Source: CAVYXK01 sp963772445
Lineage (GTDB): Bacteria; Pseudomonadota; Alphaproteobacteria; Acetobacterales; Acetobacteraceae
Assembly: GCA_963772445.1 (NCBI GenBank)
Contig: CAVYXK010000001.1
Location: 310,001 to 374,000 of the forward strand
Length of the DNA stretch: 64,000 nt
Direction of reading: 5' to 3'
A model generated the notes under the pieces. It did no database searches. It saw nothing but the letters and a program-made list of their open reading frames with translations, and was not told where the DNA came from. Below, one piece after another: positions 19,058 through 27,389 of the stretch. Numbering within the stretch: the first letter of the stretch is position 1; every line of letters begins with the position of its first letter. A program made the translations under genes and the position numbers.

Positions 19058-19954
19058 TCACTTCACCGGCTGCGGCTGGTGGGCGGTCGTCACAACATCG
19101 AAAAACCGCCGCTGCATCCCCTTCTGATTCTCGTAGATCGAGCCTTGCAGCTTGGCCGGCGGCAGCGGCAGCCGCACCGGCACGGGCGCAAGCCGCGGCT
19201 CCAGTGTCGAACGGCCGGAGACCATCAGCTTGTCGAACTCCTCGATCCCGCCGGGGAAACCCAGCAGCGGCCAGGCATCGGCAGCACGGAACTGCAGCAG
19301 CAGCAACCGCCGGTCGCGATCCGAGGTGTTCGGCGCCGAGCCATGGACCGCGCGCACATGATGCACGGTGATCGAGCCGGCCTTCCCGGTTAGCGGGACC
19401 GCGCTCGCATAATCGCAATCACCTCGTGCCGGATCCATCGCGCCGCAGAACACGTCATCGGCGTGGTGGTCGAAAACCGGCCCGCGATGGCTCCCCGGGA
19501 TCACCAGCAGTGGGCCGTTCTCCAACGCCATATCGTCCATCATCACGCCGACCGCCGCCAAATCATCGTTGGTATGCGGGTAGAACGACCAATCCTGGTG
19601 CCATTCCACCGCGGCGCCGAAGCCGGCAGATTTCATGTTCAGCTTGGCGGTGTCGAACCGGATATCGGGTCCCCACAGGTCGCTTAGCACAGCGACGATC
19701 TTCGGGTGTTTCAGCAGCGTCGCGTATTCGGCGTGATGCAGATGCGGTGCCTTAATGCGACGGACGCGCGGGTCCTCCGGCGTGTGGCTGTCCTCGAGGT
19801 CATAGATCTCGGTGTGACTTGTGACTTCGCGTGCTCGGTCGACGAAATCATCGGTGACCCGTCGCAGCCGTGCCGTTTCCTCCGCCGTCAGAATGTCGGG
19901 GACGACGATGGCACCGACTTCGTTGTATTCCTCGATCTGCGCTCGGCTCAGCAT
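19058..19954 (-). CDS. Phytanoyl-CoA dioxygenase (PhyH) family protein
   Basis: A 298-aa Fe(II)/2-oxoglutarate dioxygenase of the PhyH family. The iron-binding HxD is in VEWHQDWSFYP, the distal His in VHHVRAVHGS, and the 2-oxoglutarate Arg is probably in NTSDRDRRLLLL. Members hydroxylate fatty acyl-CoAs or many small molecules. It is the first gene of a three-gene minus-strand operon (dioxygenase, serine hydrolase, dehydratase) and is divergent from an amidohydrolase, with 86 bases between the two starts. Confidence 0.9.
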   Translation of the reverse strand: MLSRAQIEEYNEVGAIVVPDILTAEETARLRRVTDDFVDRAREVTSHTEIYDLEDSHTPEDPRVRRIKAPHLHHAEYATLLKHPKIVAVLSDLWGPDIRFDTAKLNMKSAGFGAAVEWHQDWSFYPHTNDDLAAVGVMMDDMALENGPLLVIPGSHRGPVFDHHADDVFCGAMDPARGDCDYASAVPLTGKAGSITVHHVRAVHGSAPNTSDRDRRLLLLQFRAADAWPLLGFPGGIEEFDKLMVSGRSTLEPRLAPVPVRLPLPPAKLQGSIYENQKGMQRRFFDVVTTAHQPQPVK

Positions 19955-20040
19955 GCCGAATCCTCCCGTAGTCCCCTCGGACGCAGCATCAGGCTATCAT
20001 CCGCCCCCCAGCCGGTCGAGCCGGCGAGCAGGAGACGGAT

Positions 20041-21114
20041 ATGAGCCTTATCGAACCTGGCGGGATCGACTGCGACATCCACCCGGCAGTACCGGGATTG
20101 AAGACACTGCTGCCGTATCTCGCCGATCACTGGCGCGATTCCGTCGTGCAGCGCGGGCTGCACGACCTGGAATTGATCGCCTATCCGGTGAATTCACCTC
20201 TCTCTTCGCGCCCCGACTGGCGGCCCGCCTCGGGCAAGCCCGGCTCGGACCTGGATATGTTGCGCCGCCAAGCGCTCGATGCGTTCGGCACCAGCCTGGC
20301 GATCTGCAACTGCCTCTATGGCGTGCAGCTTCTGTTCAGCGAGGACATGGCAGCCGGCTTCGCCCGCGCGGTGAACGACTGGATCGCGCGCGAGTGGCTC
20401 GACCGCGAGCCCCGGCTCCGCGCATCCATTGTCATCCCGACCCAGAACACCGAGCTGGCTGTGGATGAGATAGAGCGGGTCGCGGCCGACAAGCGTTTCG
20501 TGCAGGTGCTGATGCTGGTGATGGGCGACGTGCCGCTGGGCAAACGGCAGTACTGGCCGATCTATGCGGCGGCGCGCAAGCATGGTCTGCCGATCGGCAT
20601 TCATGCCGGCAGTGCGTACCGCCACCCGGTCACACCGGTCGGCTGGCCGAGCTACTACACGGAAGACTACGCCGCCCAAGCCACCGCGTTCCAGGCGGCG
20701 CTGTCCAGCCTAGTGTGTGAGGGCGTGTTCACCAAGTTCCCGGATCTGCGCGTGGTGCTGATCGAGTCCGGCGTGTCGTGGCTGCCCGCGCATCTCTGGC
20801 GACTGACGAAATTCTGGCGCGGCCTGCGCCTGGAAGTGCCGTGGGTCGATCGCTCGCCCGCCGAGATCGTGCGCGACCACGTGCGCCTGACGGTGCAGCC
20901 GTTGGACGCGCCGCCCGATGCCACCGGGCTGGAGCGGCTGATGGAGCACATGGGCTCCGACGAACTGCTGCTGTTCTCGACAGACTATCCGCACTGGCAG
21001 TTCGACGGCGATGCTGTGCTGCCGGAGGGGCTATCGCCGGATCTGGTGCGCAAGATCATGGTCGATAATCCGCACGCAACCTATCCGCGGCTGTCGGAGA
21101 GCGTTCCTGCATAG
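20041..21114 (+). CDS. Amidohydrolase (ACMSD-like, amidohydrolase-2 family)
   Basis: A 357-aa TIM-barrel metal-dependent hydrolase/decarboxylase. Metal-ligand segments are CDIHPAVPG near the N-terminus, GIHAGSAYRHP in the middle and LFSTDYPHWQFDG near the end, matching the ACMSD-like branch, which hydrolyses or decarboxylates aromatic-derived acids. It is divergent from the PhyH operon and upstream of a P450/epoxide hydrolase operon on the other strand, which fits a role in breakdown of a ring compound. Substrate unknown. Confidence 0.88.
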   Translation: MSLIEPGGIDCDIHPAVPGLKTLLPYLADHWRDSVVQRGLHDLELIAYPVNSPLSSRPDWRPASGKPGSDLDMLRRQALDAFGTSLAICNCLYGVQLLFSEDMAAGFARAVNDWIAREWLDREPRLRASIVIPTQNTELAVDEIERVAADKRFVQVLMLVMGDVPLGKRQYWPIYAAARKHGLPIGIHAGSAYRHPVTPVGWPSYYTEDYAAQATAFQAALSSLVCEGVFTKFPDLRVVLIESGVSWLPAHLWRLTKFWRGLRLEVPWVDRSPAEIVRDHVRLTVQPLDAPPDATGLERLMEHMGSDELLLFSTDYPHWQFDGDAVLPEGLSPDLVRKIMVDNPHATYPRLSESVPA

Positions 21115-21136
21115 GGCATCATACCTAACGTCTCCT

Positions 21137-21224
21137 TCGTCATTCCTGCGAAAGCAGGAAATCCATGCCACGGCGCAAAATCGGAAGCCGCCCCGTGGAT
21201 GCGTGCTTTGCGCAGGCATGACGA
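21137..21224. repeat. Palindromic intergenic repeat, copy 1
   Basis: An imperfect inverted repeat with arms TCGTCATTCCTGCGAAAGCA and the complement of TGCTTTGCGCAGGCATGACGA, in the gap between the amidohydrolase and P450 stops. A related copy occurs at 41394-41487. Such elements are a family of dispersed palindromes and could also act as a bidirectional terminator between these convergent genes. Confidence 0.65.
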
Positions 21225-21250
21225 TTGAGACTCGGTCTCAGGAAGCTGGC

Positions 21251-22504
21251 TCACCCGGGAATTCGCACTGGCAGCAACCTGTAGCCGCGAAGAAAGTTGG
21301 AATAGGTCCGCTCGGGTGGGCCGACCACTTCGATGACAGGGTAGCGCGGCAGAAGCTCCTCCCACAGGATGCGCAACTGCATCTCGGCGAGCTTGTCTCC
21401 GACGCAACGATGAACCCCAAATCCAAACGACAGATGCCGGCGAGGCTGCGTGCGGTCGATAATAAAGCGATCCGGCTGCGCGATCGCGTCCTCGTCCCGG
21501 TTGCCTGAAATGTACCACACCACCACCTTGTCGCCTGCACGAATGGTCTTGGCGCCCAGCTCCGCATCCGCCAGTGCCGTGCGCCGCATGTGAATGACCG
21601 GCGTCTGGTAACGGATGATCTCCGGCACCATCGAAGCGATCAGTGCCGAATTCCTCCGCAGCTTGCGGTACTCGTCTGGGAACTGGTGCAACGCCAGTAG
21701 CCCGCCGGTCATCGAGTTGCGCGTGGTGTCGTTGCCGCCGACGATCAGCAGCGCCAGGTTGCCCATAAACTCGCGCAGCGGCATATCTCGCGTCGCCGGG
21801 CCATGCGCCAGCATGGACAGCAGATCGAATTTCGGCGGCTGGCTCGCCCGCTCGGCGTACAGCGCGGACATATACTCCGCCATTTTCCGCAGCTCGTCGA
21901 AGCGCTCCTGCTCGGAATGCACCGGCGCGTCGGGCGCGCTGACATTGCAGATCGCCACATCGGACCAATAGGTCAGCTTGCGTCGCTCCTCCCACGGGAA
22001 GTCGAACAGGGTCGCCAGCATCATCGTGGTCAGCTCGATGGAGACGCGATCCACCCAGTCGAACGTCTCGTTGCGCGGCAGATCATCCAGCACGCGTGCG
22101 GTGCGCGTGCGGATCGTCGCTTCCATGTTGCGGAGATTGTCGGTGGCAACGATCGGGCTGATCACCTTGCGCTGCTCGCCATGCCGGGGCGGGTCCATGC
22201 GGATGAAGCTGGCGCGGGCGAGCTCCTTCGGCTGGTCCTCGATCTGGATGCCGCCAGCGCCCGCATCCGAGGAATACACCCCGTGATTCGCCTCAACTCT
22301 CATAATGTCGCGGTATTTCGTCACCGACCAATACGGGCCATAGGCACTGTCAGGACACCAGTGCAACGGATCCTCGCGCCGCAGCCGCGCGAAATACGGC
22401 CACATCGTATCGCCCTGATACAGCTCCGGCCGGCTGACATCGATCGCCTCCAGCGGCACCGACCAGGCGTCGCTCGTCGGATCGTCACGGACCAGCGTTT
22501 CCAT
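21251..22504 (-). CDS. Cytochrome P450
   Basis: A 417-aa soluble bacterial P450. It has the I-helix oxygen-activation segment LLIVGGNDTTRNSMTGG, the ExxR motif in PEIIRYQTPV and the haem loop FGFGVHRCVGD with thiolate ligand Cys367. The overall pattern resembles the CYP125/142/124-like group that oxidises steroid or terpenoid side chains, but that is only a resemblance. It is the last gene of a minus-strand operon after an NHL protein and an epoxide hydrolase (gaps of 24 and 26 bases), so a monooxygenation/epoxide-opening route is plausible. No ferredoxin gene is adjacent. Confidence 0.94.
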   Translation of the reverse strand: METLVRDDPTSDAWSVPLEAIDVSRPELYQGDTMWPYFARLRREDPLHWCPDSAYGPYWSVTKYRDIMRVEANHGVYSSDAGAGGIQIEDQPKELARASFIRMDPPRHGEQRKVISPIVATDNLRNMEATIRTRTARVLDDLPRNETFDWVDRVSIELTTMMLATLFDFPWEERRKLTYWSDVAICNVSAPDAPVHSEQERFDELRKMAEYMSALYAERASQPPKFDLLSMLAHGPATRDMPLREFMGNLALLIVGGNDTTRNSMTGGLLALHQFPDEYRKLRRNSALIASMVPEIIRYQTPVIHMRRTALADAELGAKTIRAGDKVVVWYISGNRDEDAIAQPDRFIIDRTQPRRHLSFGFGVHRCVGDKLAEMQLRILWEELLPRYPVIEVVGPPERTYSNFLRGYRLLPVRIPG

Positions 22505-22530
22505 TGTGCAGGCTCCAGGCTGTGGCGCGG

Positions 22531-23679
22531 TCAGGTCCTCTGTCGCAGGTTGCGGAAGAAGCGGCGGATGTCATCGGCGAGCAGTGCCGGCTGCTCCATC
22601 GCAGCGAAATGACCGCCGCGCGGCATCGAGGTCCATTGGCGAAGGTCGAACACACGTTCGAGCAGTGCCCGTGGCGGGGTCGGGATCTCGGCCGGGAATC
22701 GCGCGAAACCAAGCGGCGGGAGCACGCGCTGACCGGCGGTGAAGCGCAGCGGCGAACGGCGCGCCTCTTTATAGATGCGCACTGACGAAGAGAGCGTTTC
22801 CGTCAGCCAATAGATCGAGATATTGGTCAGTAGTTCATCGGCCGTGAACACGCTTTCCACATCGCCGCCGCAATCGCTCCAAGTGCGGAACTTCTCCACG
22901 ATCCAGGCGGCGAGGCCGACAGGCGAATCCGTCAGCCCGTAGGCAAGGGTCTGTGGCTTGGTGCCTTGCAGGTGGTTGTAGCCGCCTTCCGCATCCAGCC
23001 AGCCGCCGCGGTCGGCCAGGTACGCCTGCTCCGCCGCGTCCCGCCCGTCATCGACGTGATCGAACACTCCCGACACGAAATTCAGGTGGATGCCGGCCAC
23101 GGCGTCCGGATGACGAATCGCGAGCCAGGTGGAGACCGCGCCGCCCCAGTCGCCGCCCTGGGCCCCGAACCTCTGGTATCCGAGCCCGCGCATCAGCCTT
23201 GCCCAGAGATCGGCGATCGCGGCCGGCGACATGCCTGCTTGGCGCGGCCGGTCGGAGAAGCCGTAGCCGGGAAGCGACGGCACCACCACGTCGAACGCGT
23301 CCGCGGCCTCACCGCCATGCGTGGCCGGATCGGTCAGCAGCGGGATGATCTTGCGCATCTCGATGAACGAACCGGGCCAGCCATGCGTGAGCACCAGCGG
23401 GAAACAGGCCGGCCCCACGCCGCGCACATGCACGAAATGGATGTGCAAACCGTCGAGATCGGCCCGGAACTGCGGCAGGCGGTTGAGCTCCGCTTCCCGC
23501 GCCCGCCAGTCAAAGCCCGACGCCCAGTAGGCGACCAGTCGGCGCAGATAGTCCGACCGCGTCCCCCAAGCCCAATCGTCGTCGTTGATCTCGTCCGGCC
23601 ACCTGGTCCGCGTCAGCCGCTCCTTGAGATCGAGCAGCGCCGTATCTTCGATCCGGATGGAGAATGGCGCGACGTTCAT
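22531..23679 (-). CDS. Epoxide hydrolase (EHN-type alpha/beta hydrolase)
   Basis: A 382-aa microsomal-type epoxide hydrolase. The N-terminal EHN domain (SIRIEDTALLDLKERLTRTRWPDE is its characteristic opening, about residues 8-100) precedes the alpha/beta fold with the oxyanion-hole HGWPGS, the nucleophile Asp in GAQGGDWGG and the catalytic His in MPRGGHFAAME. The ATG at 23679 (start MNVAPFS) is preferred to one at 23700. It sits between an NHL protein and a P450 in one operon, so it probably opens an epoxide made by, or related to, that P450's substrate. Confidence 0.92.
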   Translation of the reverse strand: MNVAPFSIRIEDTALLDLKERLTRTRWPDEINDDDWAWGTRSDYLRRLVAYWASGFDWRAREAELNRLPQFRADLDGLHIHFVHVRGVGPACFPLVLTHGWPGSFIEMRKIIPLLTDPATHGGEAADAFDVVVPSLPGYGFSDRPRQAGMSPAAIADLWARLMRGLGYQRFGAQGGDWGGAVSTWLAIRHPDAVAGIHLNFVSGVFDHVDDGRDAAEQAYLADRGGWLDAEGGYNHLQGTKPQTLAYGLTDSPVGLAAWIVEKFRTWSDCGGDVESVFTADELLTNISIYWLTETLSSSVRIYKEARRSPLRFTAGQRVLPPLGFARFPAEIPTPPRALLERVFDLRQWTSMPRGGHFAAMEQPALLADDIRRFFRNLRQRT

Positions 23680-23703
23680 GCCGGACACCCGCCGGTCCAA
23701 GCT

Positions 23704-24603
23704 TCAGCGCAGCCGCGTCAGCTTGCTCACCGCCCGGTCGAAATGTGCCAGGTAGATGTTTTCATCCGCATCCAGCCAGATACCATGAATGTGGAACGCG
23801 CCCTCATAGGGATCATTGCGGTCCCACCGCACGATCGGCTTGCGCTCTTTTGTCCAGATGCTCAACCCGTCTTGCGCGCCGACATAGATCGCGTCGCGAC
23901 GGAAGGCGAGGTCGCTCGGATGGCGGAACTCCGTCCAGGCCGCCAGGAACTCGCCCGTCGGATTGAAGATCTGGATCCGGTTGTTCTCGCGGTCGGCGAT
24001 ATAGACGCGGTCCCGGTCATCGATCGCGATGAAATGCACGATCGCGAACTGACCCGGCCCACTGCCCGCCTCGCCCCAGGACTGCAGCAGCGTGCCGTCT
24101 GGCGCGAATCGGTGCACCCGCCGGTTGCCATAGCCGTCGGAGACATAGAACTCGCCGTTCGCGGCGAAGGCCACACCGGTCGGCATGTTGAAGGGGCGGC
24201 CATAGAAGGTCGGAGCCGGGAATTCGCGGTCGCCGAAGCGGCGGATCAGCGTGCCGTCAGGTGCGTGCTCGGTCACCTCATGGTGTCCGGAATCGGCGAT
24301 CCACACGTGCCCGGCCGCATCGATCGACAGTCCATGCACGAAGCCGGAGAAGCACCCCTCGCCCCAGGACGTGACGAACCGGCCTTCGGCATCGAACACC
24401 GTGACCGGATGGGCGCTGCGCGCCAGCACCAACACGTCGCCGTTGTTCGCGACGGCGCCCCGCACGCAGGTTCGCGGCGGACGCCCTTCCTTCGATGGCG
24501 AATCGAACGACCAACCGCGCGGCAAATTCGCCCAGTCGCGCTCGAACCGGTAGCGATACGCTCCGTCCCCGATCACACACGCCGCGTGCTGACGTCCGCT
24601 CAT
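23704..24603 (-). CDS. NHL-repeat beta-propeller protein
   Basis: A 299-aa protein made of NHL/six-bladed propeller repeats, e.g. VHGLSIDAAGHVWIADSGHH, PTGVAFAANGEFYVSDGYGN and VHFIAIDDRDRVYIADRENN. It resembles the peptidyl-alpha-hydroxyglycine amidating lyase and SMP-30-like propellers. It has no signal peptide. It is the first gene of the operon with epoxide hydrolase and P450. A lactonase or lyase role in the same pathway is possible, but nothing in the sequence fixes a reaction. Confidence 0.82.
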   Translation of the reverse strand: MSGRQHAACVIGDGAYRYRFERDWANLPRGWSFDSPSKEGRPPRTCVRGAVANNGDVLVLARSAHPVTVFDAEGRFVTSWGEGCFSGFVHGLSIDAAGHVWIADSGHHEVTEHAPDGTLIRRFGDREFPAPTFYGRPFNMPTGVAFAANGEFYVSDGYGNRRVHRFAPDGTLLQSWGEAGSGPGQFAIVHFIAIDDRDRVYIADRENNRIQIFNPTGEFLAAWTEFRHPSDLAFRRDAIYVGAQDGLSIWTKERKPIVRWDRNDPYEGAFHIHGIWLDADENIYLAHFDRAVSKLTRLR

Positions 24604-24942
24604 TGGCTATCTTCCTTGGACTGACCTTTCCAGGCGTCATCCTATCCGCCAAACTCCGCCCCGCACAGGCCAGAGCATAGTTGACGCCGGACGCCCCTCC
24701 GCGCATTCGTTCGCCTGCCGCAATTCAATGTATGGCAGGGCCCTGGCAGATCAGGGCGAGCGCACGTTCAGTCTCAAGCCGGGTATTCTCAAACCGGGCG
24801 ATCTCGCGCGGCTCGCCGCCGACGGTCCCACCGCCGGCGTGCCCGAACCGGAGCGGCTCTATGGCGCCATCCGCGCCGCTGCGCCACCGGGTCCGTTGGC
24901 GAACGATTTCTCAGTTGTGGTGATCGCATTCGACTGACGGTC
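24604..24942 (+). other. Mostly non-coding gap holding one degraded reading
   Basis: Apart from the phosphatase-like fragment listed separately, I see no gene, RNA or repeat between the NHL protein start and the end of the anti-sigma gene. Confidence 0.4.
24728..24937 (+). pseudogene. Possible C-terminal remnant of a SpoIIE/RsbU-type PP2C phosphatase
   Basis: A 69-residue reading ends LYGAIRAAAPPGPLANDFSVVVIAFD, which resembles the last helix and the metal-binding Asp-Asp strand (usually DDFSVVVV) of SpoIIE-family phosphatases. Here the first Asp of the pair is Asn. There is no ribosome binding site and no upstream phosphatase domain. The neighbours are the anti-sigma kinase and STAS antagonist that such a phosphatase normally serves, which makes a relic plausible. 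The reading is short, so confidence is low. Confidence 0.35.
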
Positions 24943-25366
24943 TCAGCCAGCCGCGGGAGGCAGCCGAAACTGCATCGTCAGGACGTTGCGGCCGTCGCGG
25001 CGCTGGTATCGCAGGTCCGGACAATAATGCCGGAGCAGCCTCAGCCCGTGTCCGCCAGGTTCCGCCGTCGCCAGATCGGTCGGGCGCGGGGGCACCGGTG
25101 CCCGCGTCGGATCGAATGGCGGTCCTTCGTCCTCCACCATCAGGACAAGATGCTCCGGGTTTTTCCGTCGCGCTTACAACGATCGGTCGCGGATCGCCCG
25201 GCGGGAGCGCAATCCGCGCAATGTTGGCCGCTACTTCCTCGAGCGCGACCTGAGCTGCGAACACAAGCGGCGCAGTTGGGTGGAGCGCCGCTGCGACCCC
25301 CTCGAACCACGGATGCAACCGATCCAACTCGTCCCGCCGGAACTCGCGTCGAGACTCTGGGAACAC
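24943..25366 (-). pseudogene. RsbW-like anti-sigma factor kinase, frameshifted
   Basis: A GTG at 25366 opens a HATPase-fold anti-sigma kinase (MFPESRREFRRDELDRL...) with the N-box VALEEVAANIARIAL. The frame goes wrong after VVSATEK. In the next frame the rest continues as KNPEHLVLMVEDEGPPFDPT (G1 box DEGPPFD) and EPGGHGLRLLRHY (G2-like), ending LPPAAG at 24943. The break coincides with a run of five A/T at 25160-25164. Joined, the protein is about 140 aa, normal for RsbW/SpoIIAB relatives. It follows the STAS gene closely, as in partner-switching operons. Confidence 0.75.
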
Positions 25367-25370
25367 CGTC

Positions 25371-25410
25371 AGGTCGGCTTCACCGCCTCCAGGTCGGCTT
25401 CACCGCCTCC
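25371..25410. repeat. 20-bp tandem duplication across the STAS gene stop
   Basis: The unit AGGTCGGCTTCACCGCCTCC occurs twice in direct succession. On the coding strand the single-copy form would end the STAS protein EAVKPT-stop just before the RsbW start. The second copy shifts the frame and adds WRR before a new stop, so the duplication is at the junction of the two genes. Confidence 0.8.
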
Positions 25411-25730
25411 GCCGCCAGATGCTCCTCGTGGAAGATGGGGATCAGCTCGTCCACGCCGGTCGTCCGGATTACCTTCTCGACGTCGGGGGTAGGCGACAGA
25501 AGGACCATGCGCCCATTGTTGCGGGCGATCGCCTTGGCCGCCATCACCAGGCTGCGCAGACCGAGCGAAGCCAGGAACTCGACCCTCGAGATATCGACGA
25601 TGACAGCGCGCCCCCTCTCACCGACCACGCTCATCGGCATGTCGATCTCCTGCGCGCCAGCAATGTCAATTCGCCCACTCAACACGACTTTCTGCAGGCC
25701 CCCTTCGATCAGCAGAACCTCCATCGGCAT
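25380..25730 (-). CDS. STAS-domain anti-sigma factor antagonist (RsbV-like)
   Basis: A 116-aa single STAS domain. The phosphorylatable-Ser region is SRVEFLASLGLRSLVMAAKA, with Ser in the usual place (ASLG), and the preceding strand is GRAVIVDIS. The ATG at 25730 has GGGAGG upstream. In partner switching, this protein sequesters the anti-sigma kinase when dephosphorylated. The kinase gene next to it is frameshifted and the phosphatase is only a possible remnant, so the switch is probably not functional from this locus. The last three residues (WRR) come from a 20-bp duplication. Confidence 0.88.
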   Translation of the reverse strand: MPMEVLLIEGGLQKVVLSGRIDIAGAQEIDMPMSVVGERGRAVIVDISRVEFLASLGLRSLVMAAKAIARNNGRMVLLSPTPDVEKVIRTTGVDELIPIFHEEHLAAEAVKPTWRR

Positions 25731-25827
25731 CCTGTAGCCTCCCACCGAACCCAGGCGGAACGCTCGCCCCTGGGCGGCGGTGCGTCAAGCCCGCTGCACC
25801 CGCGAACCAATCCGCACTCCGCGACGC

Positions 25828-25843
25828 TTTACCCATCGGTAAA
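25828..25843. promoter_or_regulatory. Palindrome in the divergent STAS/ATPase promoter region
   Basis: TTTACC-CATC-GGTAAA is a perfect 6+6 inverted repeat in the 183-base gap between the divergent STAS and ATPase genes, about 70 bases before the ATPase start. It could be an operator for either gene; there is no further evidence. Confidence 0.35.
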
Positions 25844-25913
25844 ATTCTGGTCAAACTCGGGCCTACTACCGTATGGGCAAGAAATTCTTTGGCGTGGCTG
25901 CAGGGATTGAGCG

Positions 25914-27377
25914 ATGGCGCAGGAACAGCACGTCCTGCCGAAGGCAAGCGATCTGCTGGAGCTGGCCAGCCGCCCGGCGCGGGTCATCGAACATCCGAGT
26001 TGGACCACAGCGCGGGAGACGGCTCTGGCCCTGGTCGCCGCCGGGCCATACCTGATCGTTCTGCTCGGGCCGCCGGGCAGCGGCAAGACCGCCCTGCTGC
26101 GCAACCTCGCGACTACGCTCCGCGAACTCGGTCGGACCACGGCCTTCCTGGATTTCGACGACAACCAGCCGGCCATCGGGCGCGCCGATGTCGTGCTGGT
26201 GGACGAAGCGGATCGGATGAGCGCGGCGCGGCTCGACGAGCTTTCCCGGCGCGGCGAACGCGCCGTCGTTCTCGCCGTCTTGCCCGCCCCCGGCGACCGC
26301 TTTCGGCACTACCCTGGCGTGACCGTGGTTCGGCTCGCTCCTTTGTCGCCAGACCAGGCCTGCAAATTCCTCGCAGAACGCCTGGCGCAGCTCGGATTGC
26401 CGGCCGGCTGCCTGACCGAGGCCGCGTGGGCGAGGCTGATCGCGCACGGCCGCGGAGTGCCGCGCCTGCTGATCGCTCTGCTCGGACTCGCCCTGTTCGT
26501 CGCCGGCGAGGACGATGCCCCGCAGGTAACCGACGCTCACGTGGAACAGGCGGTGGCGGTGCGCGGTGGCGACGCTAAATCCGATAAGGCCGGACTGGCT
26601 CCGACGAAAGCCGATCCCACCGAACTCGATATCCCTGAATTCCTTGCCGTGGACGGGCCCACCAAGACCCAGGCCGACCGACACGGTGAAACGCGCAGGC
26701 GACGGCGCACCCGGATGGTTGCGGCGCTGGTGGCCGTCTGCCTGTTTGCCGCAGCGGGCGCGTTGCTGACCGGAGGTGGACACCGGAAAGCAGACCAAAC
26801 GCAGGCGTCACAATCCGCTGCGCCCGCGCTCGCCGGGAAACAGGGCCCTTCATCGGTGGGCGCCGGGGCTGAACTGGCCCTCGTGAATCCGCCACCAACT
26901 CCCGTCGCCGTCGCGCCACCGCCGGCTGCGACTGTGTCGTTAGGTTCCGCTGCTCTGGCCCTACCCGCTTCCCCTCCCCCCACTGTCGCGGCAGAACCGA
27001 GCGGTGCTGCCGCACCGCAAGCTGTGCCGCGCCCTCCACCCCCGGCGGCGGCAACCGGCGCCACTCCGGATTTGCCTCCAGGGGCCCTGATTCATCTCGT
27101 GCTGATCTACCCGCGAGACGACCAGGGTGCAGCGCAGCGGGGGCTCGACCTCGCGCGCCTGCTCCGGTCGGACGGGTTCGGTGTCGGCGATCCATTTCCA
27201 GTCGCGCCTCGGGAATCGAAGCGCGGCATCAACTATTACTTCGCCCAGGATGAGGACGCGGCCGCCGAAATCGGGCGCCGCCTCGGCGGCCAATACGGCG
27301 ATGTCAGGCTGGTCCGGCTCCCGCCAAGCGCCGGGCTGCCTCGACCCGGCACGATCGAGATCGCCCTGGGCAACTGA
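25914..27377 (+). CDS. Membrane-anchored ExeA/GspA-like AAA ATPase with C-terminal LytR_C/SPOR-like domain
   Basis: A 487-aa protein in three parts. Residues 1-225 are an ExeA/TniB-type AAA ATPase with Walker A GPPGSGKT (52-59) and Walker B VVLVDEAD (93-100). A basic RRRRRTR precedes one membrane helix at about 268-287. A Pro/Ala-rich spacer (about 295-395) leads to an extracytoplasmic domain (about 400-487, HLVLIYPRDDQGAAQRGLDL ... GINYYFAQDEDAAAEIG) resembling LytR C-terminal or SPOR domains. GspA/ExeA, which helps place the type II secretion secretin through peptidoglycan, has the same topology but a peptidoglycan-binding domain. Two exported-protein genes follow directly, so envelope function is likely. 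Confidence 0.8.
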   Translation: MAQEQHVLPKASDLLELASRPARVIEHPSWTTARETALALVAAGPYLIVLLGPPGSGKTALLRNLATTLRELGRTTAFLDFDDNQPAIGRADVVLVDEADRMSAARLDELSRRGERAVVLAVLPAPGDRFRHYPGVTVVRLAPLSPDQACKFLAERLAQLGLPAGCLTEAAWARLIAHGRGVPRLLIALLGLALFVAGEDDAPQVTDAHVEQAVAVRGGDAKSDKAGLAPTKADPTELDIPEFLAVDGPTKTQADRHGETRRRRRTRMVAALVAVCLFAAAGALLTGGGHRKADQTQASQSAAPALAGKQGPSSVGAGAELALVNPPPTPVAVAPPPAATVSLGSAALALPASPPPTVAAEPSGAAAPQAVPRPPPPAAATGATPDLPPGALIHLVLIYPRDDQGAAQRGLDLARLLRSDGFGVGDPFPVAPRESKRGINYYFAQDEDAAAEIGRRLGGQYGDVRLVRLPPSAGLPRPGTIEIALGN

Positions 27378-27389
27378 GGCGACGGTCCT

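Noticed and set aside
22966..24624. A 552-codon plus-strand frame opposite the epoxide hydrolase and NHL genes
   Set aside because: It spans two well-supported minus-strand genes and has no domain.
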